Positions 46,176 to 56,003 are shown, counted from the stretch's first letter. The stretch: DNA of 64,000 nt from Rhodobacter sp. (GCA_030065095.1 JASJDP010000005.1:1-64000), one strand, 5' to 3'. Notes: generated by a model not told the origin, from the letters alone. Numbers and translations are program-made.

Positions 46176-46904
46176 ATGCGGCGTGTGTTCACTTTCGGTG
46201 CCGTGCTGATGCTCGCGGCCGCCTGTGGCCGGTTGGAAGATGTCGGTAAGGTGCCCGATTTCTCGCCCGTGCAGGAAGGGGAAGAGTTCCGCGCCATGAT
46301 GAACCAGCCCCTGCCTGTTGCCTTGGAGCCTGAACAGCCGATGTCCGGCGCCTCGCTGTGGAGCGGGGCGCGCGGGTCCCTGTTGGGCGACCGGCGGGCC
46401 ATGCAGCAGGGCGATATCCTGACAGTGGTCATCGAAATCGACGACCGGGCCGAGATTTCCAATAGCTCGAGCCGGTCGCGCAGCGGGTCTGAAAGCCTCG
46501 GTATTCCGCAGTTCTTCGGCATCCCCCAGCGTATCGATGAACGGTTGCCGGACGGAGCCAGCCTGGCATCCGCCGTCTCGACGGACTCGACAAGCAGCTC
46601 GGCCGGCGACGGATCGGTCAAGCGCAACGAAAAACTCACCCTTCGGGTCGCGGCGACGATCACCGGCGTCCTGCCCAATGGCATCCTGCAAATCGCCGGC
46701 CGGCAGGAGGTGAGAGTGAATTTCGAAATTCGCGAGTTGCTGGTTACAGGCTATGTCCGGCCCGCAGACATCTCGCGCCAGAACGAGATTACCTATGACA
46801 AGATCGCGTCGGCGCGAATCTCCTACGGCGGCCGCGGGCAGATCACCGATGTTCAACAGCCGCGATACGGTCAGCAACTGGCCGATATTCTGCTTCCCTT
46901 CTAG
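46176..46904 (+). CDS. flgH: flagellar L-ring protein FlgH
   Basis: A 242-residue outer-membrane L-ring lipoprotein. ATG 46176 opens a signal ending AAAC with the lipid-attached Cys at 17. The conserved SLWSGARGSLLGDRRAMQQGDILTVVIEIDDRAEISNSSSRSR follows. Toward the C-terminus lie NGILQIAGRQEVRVNFEIRELLVTGYVRPADI and the QP-rich end. It follows flgA by 11 bp. Confidence 0.96.
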   Translation: MRRVFTFGAVLMLAAACGRLEDVGKVPDFSPVQEGEEFRAMMNQPLPVALEPEQPMSGASLWSGARGSLLGDRRAMQQGDILTVVIEIDDRAEISNSSSRSRSGSESLGIPQFFGIPQRIDERLPDGASLASAVSTDSTSSSAGDGSVKRNEKLTLRVAATITGVLPNGILQIAGRQEVRVNFEIRELLVTGYVRPADISRQNEITYDKIASARISYGGRGQITDVQQPRYGQQLADILLPF

Positions 46905-46919
46905 GACCCGGGGCTCTGG

Positions 46920-47411
46920 ATGTTGACAAAGCTGCTTCCCCTGTTGCTTGCGGTTGTCGGCTTGGGCGGCGGACTCGGGGCAGGCTATTTGCTCCGGCCG
47001 CCACCGGCCGAAGAGACCGACGTGACTCCGTGTGGCGAGATCGAGGCGCCGGCGCAAACTGCGGAACGTGCGGATACCCCGGATGCCACGCACGACTACG
47101 TCAAGCTGAACAACCAGTTCGTCGTGCCGATCGTCGATAAGGGCCGTGTCGGGTCGCTGGTGGTCATGGCATTGAGCCTGGAAGTCTCGGCCGGGCAGAC
47201 CGAATTGGTGTACGAGCGCGAACCGAAGCTGCGCGATGCGTTTCTTCAGGTCATGTTCGACCACGCCAACGCCGGTGGCTTTTCTGGTGTGTTCACCGGC
47301 AGTTCCCGCATGTCGGTGCTGCGCAATGCCTTGCGCGAGGTTGCGCAAAAGACGCTCGGGCCGGCGGTTTCCGATGTGCTGATCATCGACTTCGTTCGGC
47401 AGGACGCCTGA
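46920..47411 (+). CDS. fliL: FliL-type protein, copy 1
   Basis: A 163-residue single-pass membrane protein with an N-terminal hydrophobic segment (about 5-25). A periplasmic FliL/stomatin-like domain follows with YVKLNNQFVVPIV, LVVMALSLEVSAGQ and LRDAFLQVMFDHANAGG. FliL surrounds stators and supports motor output. It is last of the flgB operon, which differs from the second FliL copy beside motA. Confidence 0.83.
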   Translation: MLTKLLPLLLAVVGLGGGLGAGYLLRPPPAEETDVTPCGEIEAPAQTAERADTPDATHDYVKLNNQFVVPIVDKGRVGSLVVMALSLEVSAGQTELVYEREPKLRDAFLQVMFDHANAGGFSGVFTGSSRMSVLRNALREVAQKTLGPAVSDVLIIDFVRQDA

Positions 47412-47501
47412 CCGGGGCACCGGCGGCCAGGTATCGCCCGGATCGCGGCCCCGTCCAGTCCCGAGGCGATCCACAGGCATAACGGCAGTGTCGTGAGCGC
47501 T

Positions 47502-47849
47502 TTAACGCGGCTTGTCCGTTCGGATGGCAATCTGGTGCAACGCCTGGGCCCGTCCGAAGGCACGCCGCGCGGCGGCCAAGGCCGTTTCGGATTTGGCGGC
47601 GGCCCGCGCCGCCTCTCCGGTCAAATCGGCCAGCCGTCCTTCGCTCCAGCCCGCCCAAAGGTCCTCTGCCGCGGCGATGCGCGCCGGCGTGTCTGGCAGC
47701 CGGTTTCCGGTCTTCTGCCCTTGTATGTGTAGCGCCTCTATCTCGGCCTCTATCCTGCGGCGATCAGCCAGCCTGACGGCCAGATCTGCAAGCTCGCGCA
47801 CCTTGATGAGTTCGGCCAGCGCCGCGAGAGTGGCGATGTCCCTGTTCAT
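47502..47849 (-). CDS. FliJ-like coiled-coil protein
   Basis: 115 residues from ATG 47849, overlapping the flhB stop by 4 bp. Almost entirely helical, with heptad-like IATLAALAELIKVRELADLAVRLADRRRIEAEIEAL and a second helix rich in Ala, Arg and Glu. Size, coiled-coil character and coupling to export genes suggest a FliJ-like stalk of the export ATPase. There is no diagnostic motif, so an unrelated flagellar coiled-coil protein is possible. Confidence 0.5.
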   Translation of the reverse strand: MNRDIATLAALAELIKVRELADLAVRLADRRRIEAEIEALHIQGQKTGNRLPDTPARIAAAEDLWAGWSEGRLADLTGEAARAAAKSETALAAARRAFGRAQALHQIAIRTDKPR

Positions 47850-48937
47850 CGATGACGCGCCCGCGCCTTGGCGCGCATCGCCTCGGCGAACCGGATCGCC
47901 GCCGCGACGGCCTTGTAGTGTTCGGGCCGGATCTCTTCGCCGATCTCGACGACTGCATGCATCGATCGCGCCGCGGGCGGATCGCGGTGGATCGGCACGC
48001 CGGCGGCGGCGGCAATCTCGCGGATCCGGGCGGCCATTTCGTCCACCCCTTTGGCGACACAGACCGGCGCCGCGCCGCGGGCACGGTTCCATTTCAGCGC
48101 GACGGCGTAATGTTCGGGATTCACCACCACGACGTCCGCTTCTGCGACATCGCCAAGCATCTTGTTCATCGCGATGTCATAGCCACGCTGGCGGCGCTGT
48201 TGCTTCAGATGGGGGTCGCCCTCGCTTTGTTTGGTCTCGTCGATCAGTTCCTTGCGGGACATCCGGTTTTTACGCAGGTGGGAGTGGCGTTGCCAAAGCA
48301 GGTCGATCATCCCGATACAGCCGGAGATCGTCAGCACGATGCCAAGGAATTCGACCGTCAGCCGGCCAAGCATCCCGAGCGCAAGCGCGGGGCTCAACTG
48401 CACGGTCGAGATGATCTGTGGCAGGCGCCAGACCAGAAACGCCGCGAGCAACAGGGAAAAGATCGACAGCTTGGTTGCGCTTTTGGCGAACTCGAACAAA
48501 CCGTCGCGACCGAATTTGTTCTTCAGGTTCGCAACCGGCGAGATCCGATTGAGTTTGGGCTGCAGTTTTTCCGGCGCGACGACAACGGCACGCTGCGCAA
48601 CGATCGCAACCAGGGCCGCCAGTGCCGGAAGGCCCAACCAAAGCGCAACGGGTCCGCCGAGAACAATAATCAGCCCGCCGCTCATGGGTCTGGCGCTTTC
48701 CGAAAACCAGATCGGGGCGAACGACTCGGCCCGGTCGATCAGCGCGGCCATCGCGGTGCCGAAATCCACAAGACTCGAGGCTCCGAACGCCACCAGAACC
48801 AGCAACAGGCCGCCATAGGCCGCGGCCGTGTTCAGGTCGGCCGATTTCGGAATGTCCCCCTTGCGCCGCGCATCCTCCAGCTTTTTGGGCGTCGGCTCAT
48901 GGGATTTCTCGCCGTTTTCGTCCGGGTCCTGGCTCAT
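47846..48937 (-). CDS. flhB: flagellar export switch protein FlhB
   Basis: 363 residues. Four membrane helices (about 40-210) follow the N-terminal EKSHEPTPKKLEDARRKGDIPKS. The cytoplasmic domain has the autocleavage site NPEH at 273-276, where the usual Thr of NPTH is Glu. FlhB switches export from hook to filament substrates with FliK. It is coupled by 4-bp overlaps to fliR upstream and to the FliJ-like gene downstream. Confidence 0.96.
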   Translation of the reverse strand: MSQDPDENGEKSHEPTPKKLEDARRKGDIPKSADLNTAAAYGGLLLVLVAFGASSLVDFGTAMAALIDRAESFAPIWFSESARPMSGGLIIVLGGPVALWLGLPALAALVAIVAQRAVVVAPEKLQPKLNRISPVANLKNKFGRDGLFEFAKSATKLSIFSLLLAAFLVWRLPQIISTVQLSPALALGMLGRLTVEFLGIVLTISGCIGMIDLLWQRHSHLRKNRMSRKELIDETKQSEGDPHLKQQRRQRGYDIAMNKMLGDVAEADVVVVNPEHYAVALKWNRARGAAPVCVAKGVDEMAARIREIAAAAGVPIHRDPPAARSMHAVVEIGEEIRPEHYKAVAAAIRFAEAMRAKARARHR

Positions 48938-49713
48938 CCCGGAGCTCCGAAGGGATTTGCCAGGAACAGCTCGAGCCCCTCGCGCCAGACGCCGAGAAGA
49001 ATTGGCAGCGACAGAAACAGAAGTATCAGACCCCCGGCCGTGATTGCCGGCGCGCCGACGAAGGCGACCATCAATTGCGGCATCGCCTTGTTTATCACAC
49101 CGAGCGTCAGGTTATAGAGAAACGAGGCGATCACAAACGGGGCCGCCAGGGTAAAGGCCAGAGAAAAGGCATGGGCAACCCGGATCTGTCCCCAGTCGGC
49201 GATGATGGCGGGGGACGGGAACCGCCCCGGCGGCAGCACGTGATAGGATGCGATCAGCGCCTCCGCCAACCGGACATGCAGGCCCGCCATGACGGCAAGT
49301 GCAAGTCCTCCGACGACCATGATATGGGCAAAAGCCGGTTGCGGTTCGACCGCCCCGCCGCCCAGAATCTGCGACAGCGAGGTCGATTGCGCGGCGATCG
49401 ATCCGGCCATCTGCAGCGCCAGAACAAACAGCCGCAAAGCGAGCCCCATGGCGAGCCCCGCGACGACCTCTGTCCCGAGGAACAGGGCCGGAGCCCGGTC
49501 CGCCGCCAGAGCTGCCGAAACCTGTTCGAAGACCGCCGGCGCGATGATTGCGGTAAATGCCAGAGCGCCCGCCAGCCGGATGCGCGCGGGTATCGACCGT
49601 TCGCCGAAGGCAGGCATGACGGCCATTGCGGCGCCGATCCTGAGAAAGACGATAAACCCCACCGCCAGTCCCGACTGAGCGGCCACCAGACTGTCGGACA
49701 GGGCTTCGCTCAT
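48934..49713 (-). CDS. fliR: flagellar export protein FliR
   Basis: 259 residues from ATG 49713, overlapping flhA by 4 bp. A polytopic export-gate protein with about six helices. VFLRIGAAMAVMPAFGERSIPARIRLAGALAF and NLTLGVINKAMPQLMVAFVGAPAITAGGLILLFLSLP are typical. Confidence 0.95.
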   Translation of the reverse strand: MSEALSDSLVAAQSGLAVGFIVFLRIGAAMAVMPAFGERSIPARIRLAGALAFTAIIAPAVFEQVSAALAADRAPALFLGTEVVAGLAMGLALRLFVLALQMAGSIAAQSTSLSQILGGGAVEPQPAFAHIMVVGGLALAVMAGLHVRLAEALIASYHVLPPGRFPSPAIIADWGQIRVAHAFSLAFTLAAPFVIASFLYNLTLGVINKAMPQLMVAFVGAPAITAGGLILLFLSLPILLGVWREGLELFLANPFGAPG

Positions 49714-51797
49714 GCCGGCACCATACCGACCAGCGACGGACGCGCCTGCGTCCCGATCTCTTCGAACGAGATCACCGGATTCTGGATGCCGTTGGCATTC
49801 ATCACCGTGCGAAGGAACCGCCGTCTTCGGGTCGAGGTCACCACGGCCGGATAGATCCCGTCCTCTCCGGCCCTGGCGATCCGTTCGGCAACGGCGCTGG
49901 CCAGACGGTTGAAGTCTTCGGGTGGCAAGGCCACGTCCTGCACTCCACGCTCGCCGTCGATCTGGTAGGTGGCAAAACGATCCTCCCATTCGGGCGCAAG
50001 CTGGATCAGGGGCAGCGTGCCGTCCGCGCGCTTCAGGTCTGCGATCAATTGGAAACCCATGCGCTGACGGACATAATCGCAGATCGACTCGGGCGTTGCC
50101 TGGGTGCCCCGCGCCTCGGCGATCGATTCCAGGATCAGCGGCAGGTTGCGGATCGATACACGCTCTTCCAGCAACAGCCGCAGGACGGCCAGCAAAAGAT
50201 CGACCGGCACCTTCTCGGGCACCAGTTCGTCCAGCATCCGGCGGTTGGCTTCGGCGCGTTTCGTGTCGCTGAGATTCACGAACTCGTCGAGCAGGCGCCG
50301 CAATGCCTTCAGGTTCAGAAGCCGCGAGAAATTCCGTTTCATCACCTCCAGCAGGTGGGTTGCAAGGACTTCGGTCGGCGTCACCGTCGTGATGCCCGCC
50401 AGCGCGGCAGAGGCCTGGGACCCGGGCGCGATCCAGCGTGCGGGCGCGCCATAGACCGGTTCCCTGACGTCGTTTCCGTCCGGCAACTCGGGGGCGTCGC
50501 CGGTCAGAATCGCCAGCACGCGGTCGGGGGCCAGCGTGTCCCGCGCCTGTTCGACGCCCTGAATGCGGATGACGTAGGCCCCGTTTGGCAGCGCCGTGTC
50601 GTCGGTCAGCCGGATTTCCGGCAGGATCAGACCATAACTTGTCGCCACATGCGTGCGCATGTTGGCGATCCGAGCGTCAAGACCGGTGGCCGGGTCCAGC
50701 ACCATGGCGATCAGGTCCGGCGCGAACTCCACATGGATGTCGTCGAGGTCGAGGACGTCTCCAAGCGACGCCTCCGCCACCTCTTCGGTGGCTATGGGAA
50801 CCGCCGTTGCCTCGGCTTGCATCCGCGCGGTTCTCTGCCCGAAATAGGCGGCCGCGGAAAGGGCGGCTGCGCCGGCCAGAAACGGCACGAATGGCAGACC
50901 GGGAACCAGCGCGAAGAGACCCATAAGAACGGCGACCGTCACAAGGGCTGCGGGGTATCGGCCCAGCTGCGCGAAAAGCGCGGTATCGGTGGATCCGGTC
51001 GCGCCGCCACGCGCCAAGAGCAGCGCCGATGCAATGGAAATGATCACGGCCGGGATCTGGCTGACCAGCCCGTCGCCGACCGTCAGGATGGCATAGGTCT
51101 CGAACGCGCGGCTCAACGGCATGTCATGCAGGGCAACCCCGATGATCAGACCCATAATCAGGTTCAAGAGCGTGATCAGCAGCCCCGCAATGGCGTCGCC
51201 CTTGACGAATTTCGACGCGCCGTCGAGCGACCCGAAGAACGTCGTTTCCTGTTGTTCGCGCTCGCGCCGGGATTTGGCCTCGGCATGGTCGATGGCGCCG
51301 GCCGACATATCGCTGTCGATCGCCAGTTGCTTGCCGGGCATGCCATCGAGGGCAAAGCGCGCGCCGACCTCGGCCATGCGCGCGGCACCTTTCGTGATCA
51401 CGATGAAATTCACGATCAGCAGGACGCCGAACACCACCAGACCCAGAAACACGCTGCCGCTCATGACGAACATGGCGAAGCCTTCGATCACATTGCCGGC
51501 GGCTTGGGTGCCGGAATGGCCTTCGCCGATGATGAGCTTGGTCGAGGAAACGTTCAATGAAAGCCGCAGCATCAGGCTGGCCAACAGCACCGTCGGAAAT
51601 GCAGAGAAATCGAGCGGGCGCTCGATGAACAAAGTTACCGTGAACATCAGGATCGCCAGCGCAAACGAGGCGGCAAGCCCGATATCGAGCACCCAGGCCG
51701 GCATCGGCAATATCATCATCACAATGACCGCCATCAGCGCCAGCGCCAGCAGGATGGTCGGCTGGAAAAGGGATCTGGCGGAGAACGGCATCAGCAT
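49710..51797 (-). CDS. flhA: flagellar export apparatus protein FlhA
   Basis: 695 residues. The N-terminal half has about eight membrane helices and the FHIPEP-type loop NFIVITKGAARMAEVGARFALDGMPGKQLAIDSDM. The cytoplasmic C-terminal half binds late export chaperones. It forms the nonameric export ring and uses the proton motive force. First of the minus-strand unit flhA-fliR-flhB-FliJ-like. Confidence 0.98.
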   Translation of the reverse strand: MLMPFSARSLFQPTILLALALMAVIVMMILPMPAWVLDIGLAASFALAILMFTVTLFIERPLDFSAFPTVLLASLMLRLSLNVSSTKLIIGEGHSGTQAAGNVIEGFAMFVMSGSVFLGLVVFGVLLIVNFIVITKGAARMAEVGARFALDGMPGKQLAIDSDMSAGAIDHAEAKSRREREQQETTFFGSLDGASKFVKGDAIAGLLITLLNLIMGLIIGVALHDMPLSRAFETYAILTVGDGLVSQIPAVIISIASALLLARGGATGSTDTALFAQLGRYPAALVTVAVLMGLFALVPGLPFVPFLAGAAALSAAAYFGQRTARMQAEATAVPIATEEVAEASLGDVLDLDDIHVEFAPDLIAMVLDPATGLDARIANMRTHVATSYGLILPEIRLTDDTALPNGAYVIRIQGVEQARDTLAPDRVLAILTGDAPELPDGNDVREPVYGAPARWIAPGSQASAALAGITTVTPTEVLATHLLEVMKRNFSRLLNLKALRRLLDEFVNLSDTKRAEANRRMLDELVPEKVPVDLLLAVLRLLLEERVSIRNLPLILESIAEARGTQATPESICDYVRQRMGFQLIADLKRADGTLPLIQLAPEWEDRFATYQIDGERGVQDVALPPEDFNRLASAVAERIARAGEDGIYPAVVTSTRRRRFLRTVMNANGIQNPVISFEEIGTQARPSLVGMVPA

Positions 51798-52015
51798 TCA
51801 GCCGCGCGTGACCAGGCGGGGGCAGGGAGAGTGGCGGACATCGCAAACCGATGTCCATGGCCATTCACCGGCTCTAACCCAACGAAATACAGCCAAAATG
51901 CCCGGAATGACGGATCCTGCGGATCGATCAGGCCGCATCGCGGATCGCCGGGTTCGTGTCGCAATCATCCTGCCGCATTTCTTGCCGCTCCTCGTCATCG
52001 TCAGCCTAGGGGCTG

Positions 52016-52030
52016 CGAATTGACAATTCG
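52016..52030. promoter_or_regulatory. palindrome in the flhA upstream region
   Basis: A perfect 7-bp inverted repeat, CGAATTG and CAATTCG around one base, in a 254-bp gene-free stretch between the large periplasmic gene and flhA. It is AT-richer than its surroundings. Possible operator; nothing else was recognised in this stretch. Confidence 0.35.
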
Positions 52031-52051
52031 TAACTCCGCCGCGACCGCAGG

Positions 52052-54451
52052 TCAGGGGCGGGGCGTCGCATCAAGAAGGTCGCCGAGGATGGCGCGGGTG
52101 TCCCGGCTTTGGCCGATCAGGTCGCGGTTTCGCTCCAGAGGTCCGGCGGACACGCCGGGCCCGGCATCCTCCACCCGCACCGCTACGGCCGTCAGGTTCG
52201 CGGCCGCCTGACGTGCCACGGGGTCGAACCGGTGCGCGTCCGCCCAGGATTTCGCCCGCCACAGCGCTGATGTCTCTTCGGAAAGGGCCCCCAGCCGGGC
52301 AAAGACCACCGCCGCGCCGTCATAGTCCGCCATGGCTTCGTGCGACCGCGCACGAAGCCGCAATGCCCGCGGATCGGAAAGCCCCGCAAGATATCCGATC
52401 GCAAGATCCGGCCGATCCTCCATCAGAAAAGCCTCCGCGATCTGCAACCGGTCCTCTGGCTCCGGGACGCCGCGCGTCTCGGATAGCACCGTGCGCGCGG
52501 GTTCAGGCAATCCCAGATCTAAAAGCCGCGCGGCCACATTCCGGCGGGTCCGGACATCGCGCGGTCGCGCCCCCAGCCCAAGGGGGCCCGCAACAGCCGC
52601 CCGCAGAAAGACCTCGTCCGTGGCGCTCTCGGCGGCTTTCTGAAATAGTTCCTGCCGCAGGGCGGCGACCTGATCATCGGCCAGAACGCCGTCGTCCTGC
52701 GCAGCCGCGATCCCATTCAGGGCAGGCATTATCCGGCCGCTTGCGATCAGGGCGCGCAGCGCCGCACGGGCGAGATCCGCGCCAAGCTCGGTCCCGCGAT
52801 GCTCGAACGCCAGCGCTTCGGCGGCCCGCCGAAAATCGTCCGAAATCTCCCGGCCGGTCTCGGCCCGCGTGTCGATCAATCGAATCAATGCCTGCGGCGC
52901 CAGTGGCCCGCCCTGGCCGGTGATCTCCAGAAACCGGTCGTCTGCGGCCCCATCATCTCCCTGGGCAAGGGAAAGGTCGGCCTCGACCAGCCCCAGCGCC
53001 GCACCGTGGTCGCCCGGTGCGCGGGTCACGCTGTTGCGAATGGCCTGCGCGGTGTCTGTATCGCCGATCCCCAGATACCGCTGCGCAATCCCGGGCCCGA
53101 GATGACGCCGTAGATGCAAGGGCAATTCGCCAAAGGCGACAAGGATTGCGTCGCTGGCGATCGCGTCCGACCGGCCGAGCGATGGCCGTGCAAGCAATGC
53201 CCAAAGCGCTGCACGGGTCTCACAGCCAAGCTGGTCGCTCAACACGCCGGGCGTCCCGGCAAAGCCATCGTCCATGATATCGGCAATGGCTGCGTAGATG
53301 TCCGGGCGGGGGAACGCCCCGGGATAGGCCAGCAGCAGCGCGCGTGCTTCGGCGCCGAAGGTCAGGTACAGATAGGCCCTCGCCAACCGCTCGATGTTTT
53401 CCGGCTCGGCCATGTCGAACTCGCCGACGATCGCCGATCGGACCGCGCCCAACCCGGCTCCGGGCGTCAGCGGTTCGCCCCAGCTCGCGACATCCAGCTG
53501 GGCCGATGGAATGCACTCACCCCCGTCGGGGGTCCGCTTGGCGGTGTCCGGCAGGGTGGACCGTCCCTGATCCACAGCGGTCCGAACGGCCACGTTGTCG
53601 ACTGTCTCGGCCGGTCCCGGATCTTCATGCATCGTTGCGCTATCGGTCGCGGGCCCGGGGTTGCCGGTTCGGGCCCCGCCCGTGCCGGGATTGGGCCCGG
53701 CGGCCAGGTCCGCTTCGATAAGCCCTTGCGCTGCCGCGCGGCTGATTTGTGCCAGCAGGCTGGCTTGCGCGTCGGCAACCTGTTGCGCCGCCCCGTCCGG
53801 AGATGCGGCTTCAACGGTAACGCTCCGTCCGGCAATCACCCGGCCGGGGCTTTGCGCATCGCCTGTACCGTCCTCTGCAACCGCCCCGGGATCCAGAGCT
53901 GCGGCTGAACCGGCTCCCGGAAACTCCAGCGCAATCTGATCGCGCCACGCGTATTGTGTGCGCGCAGGTTCAGACCGAATGGAAAACGGATGAGACGGGC
54001 TCCCGTACTGGGCAGACCAGATATCTGCGCCGAGTTCCGCGTCGGCGGGGTCCGCGACCGGCTCGGGCAGACGGGTTTCGAACCGGGCCTTCCCGCCGGC
54101 AGGACCGTCCTTGATGTCGATGACCAGTCCATTGCGGATTTCGAAAGCGTCGCCGTGGCAGTCGCAGTCGACACGCAGAAACAGATGCCCGCCCGGACGG
54201 ATCTCGACCGAGGTTATCCGGTCGCGCGGAATGAAATCGAAGACGCGGCTCAGATCATAGCCTTCGTCGGCGCCATCGGGCCGCATCTCATAGCCGCCCT
54301 CGACCCGGCCAAACCGCCAGGGCGGCACCTCGTCCATAATCAGCACAAGCCGTGAGAAATCCGCATGTTCGCCGGATTGCACCGGAACCGGCTTTGCCCA
54401 GGACACTGTCGGCCCGACCGCAACCGCCAGAAACAGCAAAGCGCGAATCAT
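52052..54451 (-). CDS. large periplasmic protein of unknown function in the motor operon
   Basis: 799 residues with a signal peptide (MIRALLFLAVAVGPTVSWA). Residues about 28-115 contain FSRLVLIMDEVPPWRFGRVEGG and LVIDIKDG, resembling an AMIN-like beta domain (tentative). A low-complexity, Asp- and Pro-rich linker spans about 160-330. The remainder is alpha-helical with TPR-like repeats such as ARLLDLGLPEPARTVLSE and EAFLMEDRPDLAIGYL. It overlaps motA by 4 bp, so a motility role is strongly implied. Together with the adjacent MotE-like gene it recalls MotC/MotE of rhizobia, where MotC supports MotB in the periplasm. No sequence identity to MotC is claimed. Confidence 0.7.
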   Translation of the reverse strand: MIRALLFLAVAVGPTVSWAKPVPVQSGEHADFSRLVLIMDEVPPWRFGRVEGGYEMRPDGADEGYDLSRVFDFIPRDRITSVEIRPGGHLFLRVDCDCHGDAFEIRNGLVIDIKDGPAGGKARFETRLPEPVADPADAELGADIWSAQYGSPSHPFSIRSEPARTQYAWRDQIALEFPGAGSAAALDPGAVAEDGTGDAQSPGRVIAGRSVTVEAASPDGAAQQVADAQASLLAQISRAAAQGLIEADLAAGPNPGTGGARTGNPGPATDSATMHEDPGPAETVDNVAVRTAVDQGRSTLPDTAKRTPDGGECIPSAQLDVASWGEPLTPGAGLGAVRSAIVGEFDMAEPENIERLARAYLYLTFGAEARALLLAYPGAFPRPDIYAAIADIMDDGFAGTPGVLSDQLGCETRAALWALLARPSLGRSDAIASDAILVAFGELPLHLRRHLGPGIAQRYLGIGDTDTAQAIRNSVTRAPGDHGAALGLVEADLSLAQGDDGAADDRFLEITGQGGPLAPQALIRLIDTRAETGREISDDFRRAAEALAFEHRGTELGADLARAALRALIASGRIMPALNGIAAAQDDGVLADDQVAALRQELFQKAAESATDEVFLRAAVAGPLGLGARPRDVRTRRNVAARLLDLGLPEPARTVLSETRGVPEPEDRLQIAEAFLMEDRPDLAIGYLAGLSDPRALRLRARSHEAMADYDGAAVVFARLGALSEETSALWRAKSWADAHRFDPVARQAAANLTAVAVRVEDAGPGVSAGPLERNRDLIGQSRDTRAILGDLLDATPRP

Positions 54452-55320
54452 GCCGCCGCCTGCTGCTTGATCTCCCGCAGGGCTTCTTCGACGTCGGAAA
54501 AACTCGGCCGGCAGTGGCTTGGCGTGTTCTGCCGGCCGACCTCGATGCAGATATTGGCGGCGTGGTTGTGCAGATTTGCGACCAGCACCTCGCGGATCAG
54601 CTGGTAGAAATGCGCATCCTCTTCGGTCACGGTCTTGACCTTGTTGGCGAACGGGCCGACCAGACCGTAGGCCAGAAACACCCCCAGAAACGTCCCGACC
54701 AGGGCGCCGCCGATCAGCTTTCCCAGAATCTCGGGCGGCTGGTCGATCGAACCCATGGTCTTGATGACACCCAGAACCGCCGCCACGATCCCAAGCGCGG
54801 GCAAACCATCGGCCACGGTCTGCAACGCGTGGCTGGAATGCATTGCATGGTGCAGGTTGGCCTCCATCCGCTTTTCCAGGACCTCTTCGACCTGGTGCGG
54901 ATCGTCATAGTTCATCGAGGCTGAACGGAGCGTGTCGCAGATCAACTCGACGGCCTCGCGATCGCCAAGGATCTTGGGGTACCGCGCGAAGATCGTGGAG
55001 TTCGGCGGGTCCTCGATATGTTCTTCCAGCCCCACGGCGTTCTCGCGGGCAAGGCGGATGAGTTCAAACAGCAGGCAGAGAAGGTCGCGGTAGTCTTCAT
55101 GCTTCCACCTCGGCCCCTTGAACACCTTTCCGACGTCTTTGATCGTGTGCTTGATCGCCGACATATCGTTGGCAATCGCAAAGGCGCCGACCGCGGCGCC
55201 GCCGATGATCATGATCTCGTAGGGCAGGGATTTGAGGATGATACCCATCTTGCCGCCGGCGGCGAGATAGCCGCCGAAGACCATAACGAAGATCACCACG
55301 ATGCCGACGATTCCGATCAT
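54448..55320 (-). CDS. motA: flagellar motor stator protein MotA
   Basis: 290 residues from ATG 55320 (ribosome-binding site AGAGAG). Four membrane helices, a cytoplasmic loop with charged residues after residue 70, and the conserved helix-3 Pro in DGLPALGIVAAVLGVIKTMG. MotA forms the proton channel with MotB, but motB is not in the window. Coupled to the large periplasmic gene downstream. Confidence 0.97.
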   Translation of the reverse strand: MIGIVGIVVIFVMVFGGYLAAGGKMGIILKSLPYEIMIIGGAAVGAFAIANDMSAIKHTIKDVGKVFKGPRWKHEDYRDLLCLLFELIRLARENAVGLEEHIEDPPNSTIFARYPKILGDREAVELICDTLRSASMNYDDPHQVEEVLEKRMEANLHHAMHSSHALQTVADGLPALGIVAAVLGVIKTMGSIDQPPEILGKLIGGALVGTFLGVFLAYGLVGPFANKVKTVTEEDAHFYQLIREVLVANLHNHAANICIEVGRQNTPSHCRPSFSDVEEALREIKQQAAA

Positions 55321-55400
55321 GAAACACTCTCTGCTGCTTCGGTTTTGCCAAGCCTTGTCCGGCACCTTCGCAGACCGGGGTTAAGGCTGGGTATCAGCGG

Positions 55401-56003
55401 CTATTCCGTTGGAACCTCGGCGTTGCGGCCAGCCAGGAAGACGCTGATCGTGTAAGCCGTCTGTGGCGACATCCCGGCCATCACCGCCGCTGCTGCGTCG
55501 GGCCGCATCCGGCCCAGGAAGCCGGCGGCAAACTCGGGCGCCATCTCTTCGAACAGCGCCGCCGCTTCTTTCGGCTTCATGTTCTCGTAGACCGCGGTCA
55601 GCCGTGTCAGATCGCCCTCTGCCGCCTGATCCGCAAGCGCCAGTGTCGCCTCCAGTTCGGTTTCGGCCGCCTCCAGCGCCTGGAGGTTTCGCGCGATCTC
55701 TTGCTCGGCCAGCGACAGGGCGGCCAAGCGGTCCGCCAGGGCCGCCTCCCGCGTATCCAGCCGCTCTCGCTGCGCCGCAAGGGCGTCCAGGACAGTGGCG
55801 ATATCCGGTGGATCCTCGCAGCCGGCGTCCTCCGGCTCGGGCTGCCCGACCCCGGCCTGCATCGCCTGAACCTCGCGTGCCAGGGCCGGACCCGTATCGC
55901 TGGCGAACCGCAAAACACCGGACGCAAGCAACAAGCCCGCGATCAGCCACAGCGCCCCGCGGCCCGCACGCCGGCCGAGTTGCGTCCGCATGCGCCCACT
56001 CAT
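55401..56003 (-). CDS. MotE-like motility protein
   Basis: 200 residues: an N-terminal membrane segment or uncleaved signal (about 15-35), then a coiled coil (about 75-125). A C-terminal domain follows with ENMKPKEAAALFEEMAPEFAAGFLGRMRPDAAAAVMAGMSP. This MgtE-N-like helical repeat is the pattern of the MotE family. In Sinorhizobium MotE is a periplasmic chaperone for MotC. It overlaps the upstream gene by 4 bp and precedes motA by 80 bp. Confidence 0.8.
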   Translation of the reverse strand: MSGRMRTQLGRRAGRGALWLIAGLLLASGVLRFASDTGPALAREVQAMQAGVGQPEPEDAGCEDPPDIATVLDALAAQRERLDTREAALADRLAALSLAEQEIARNLQALEAAETELEATLALADQAAEGDLTRLTAVYENMKPKEAAALFEEMAPEFAAGFLGRMRPDAAAAVMAGMSPQTAYTISVFLAGRNAEVPTE

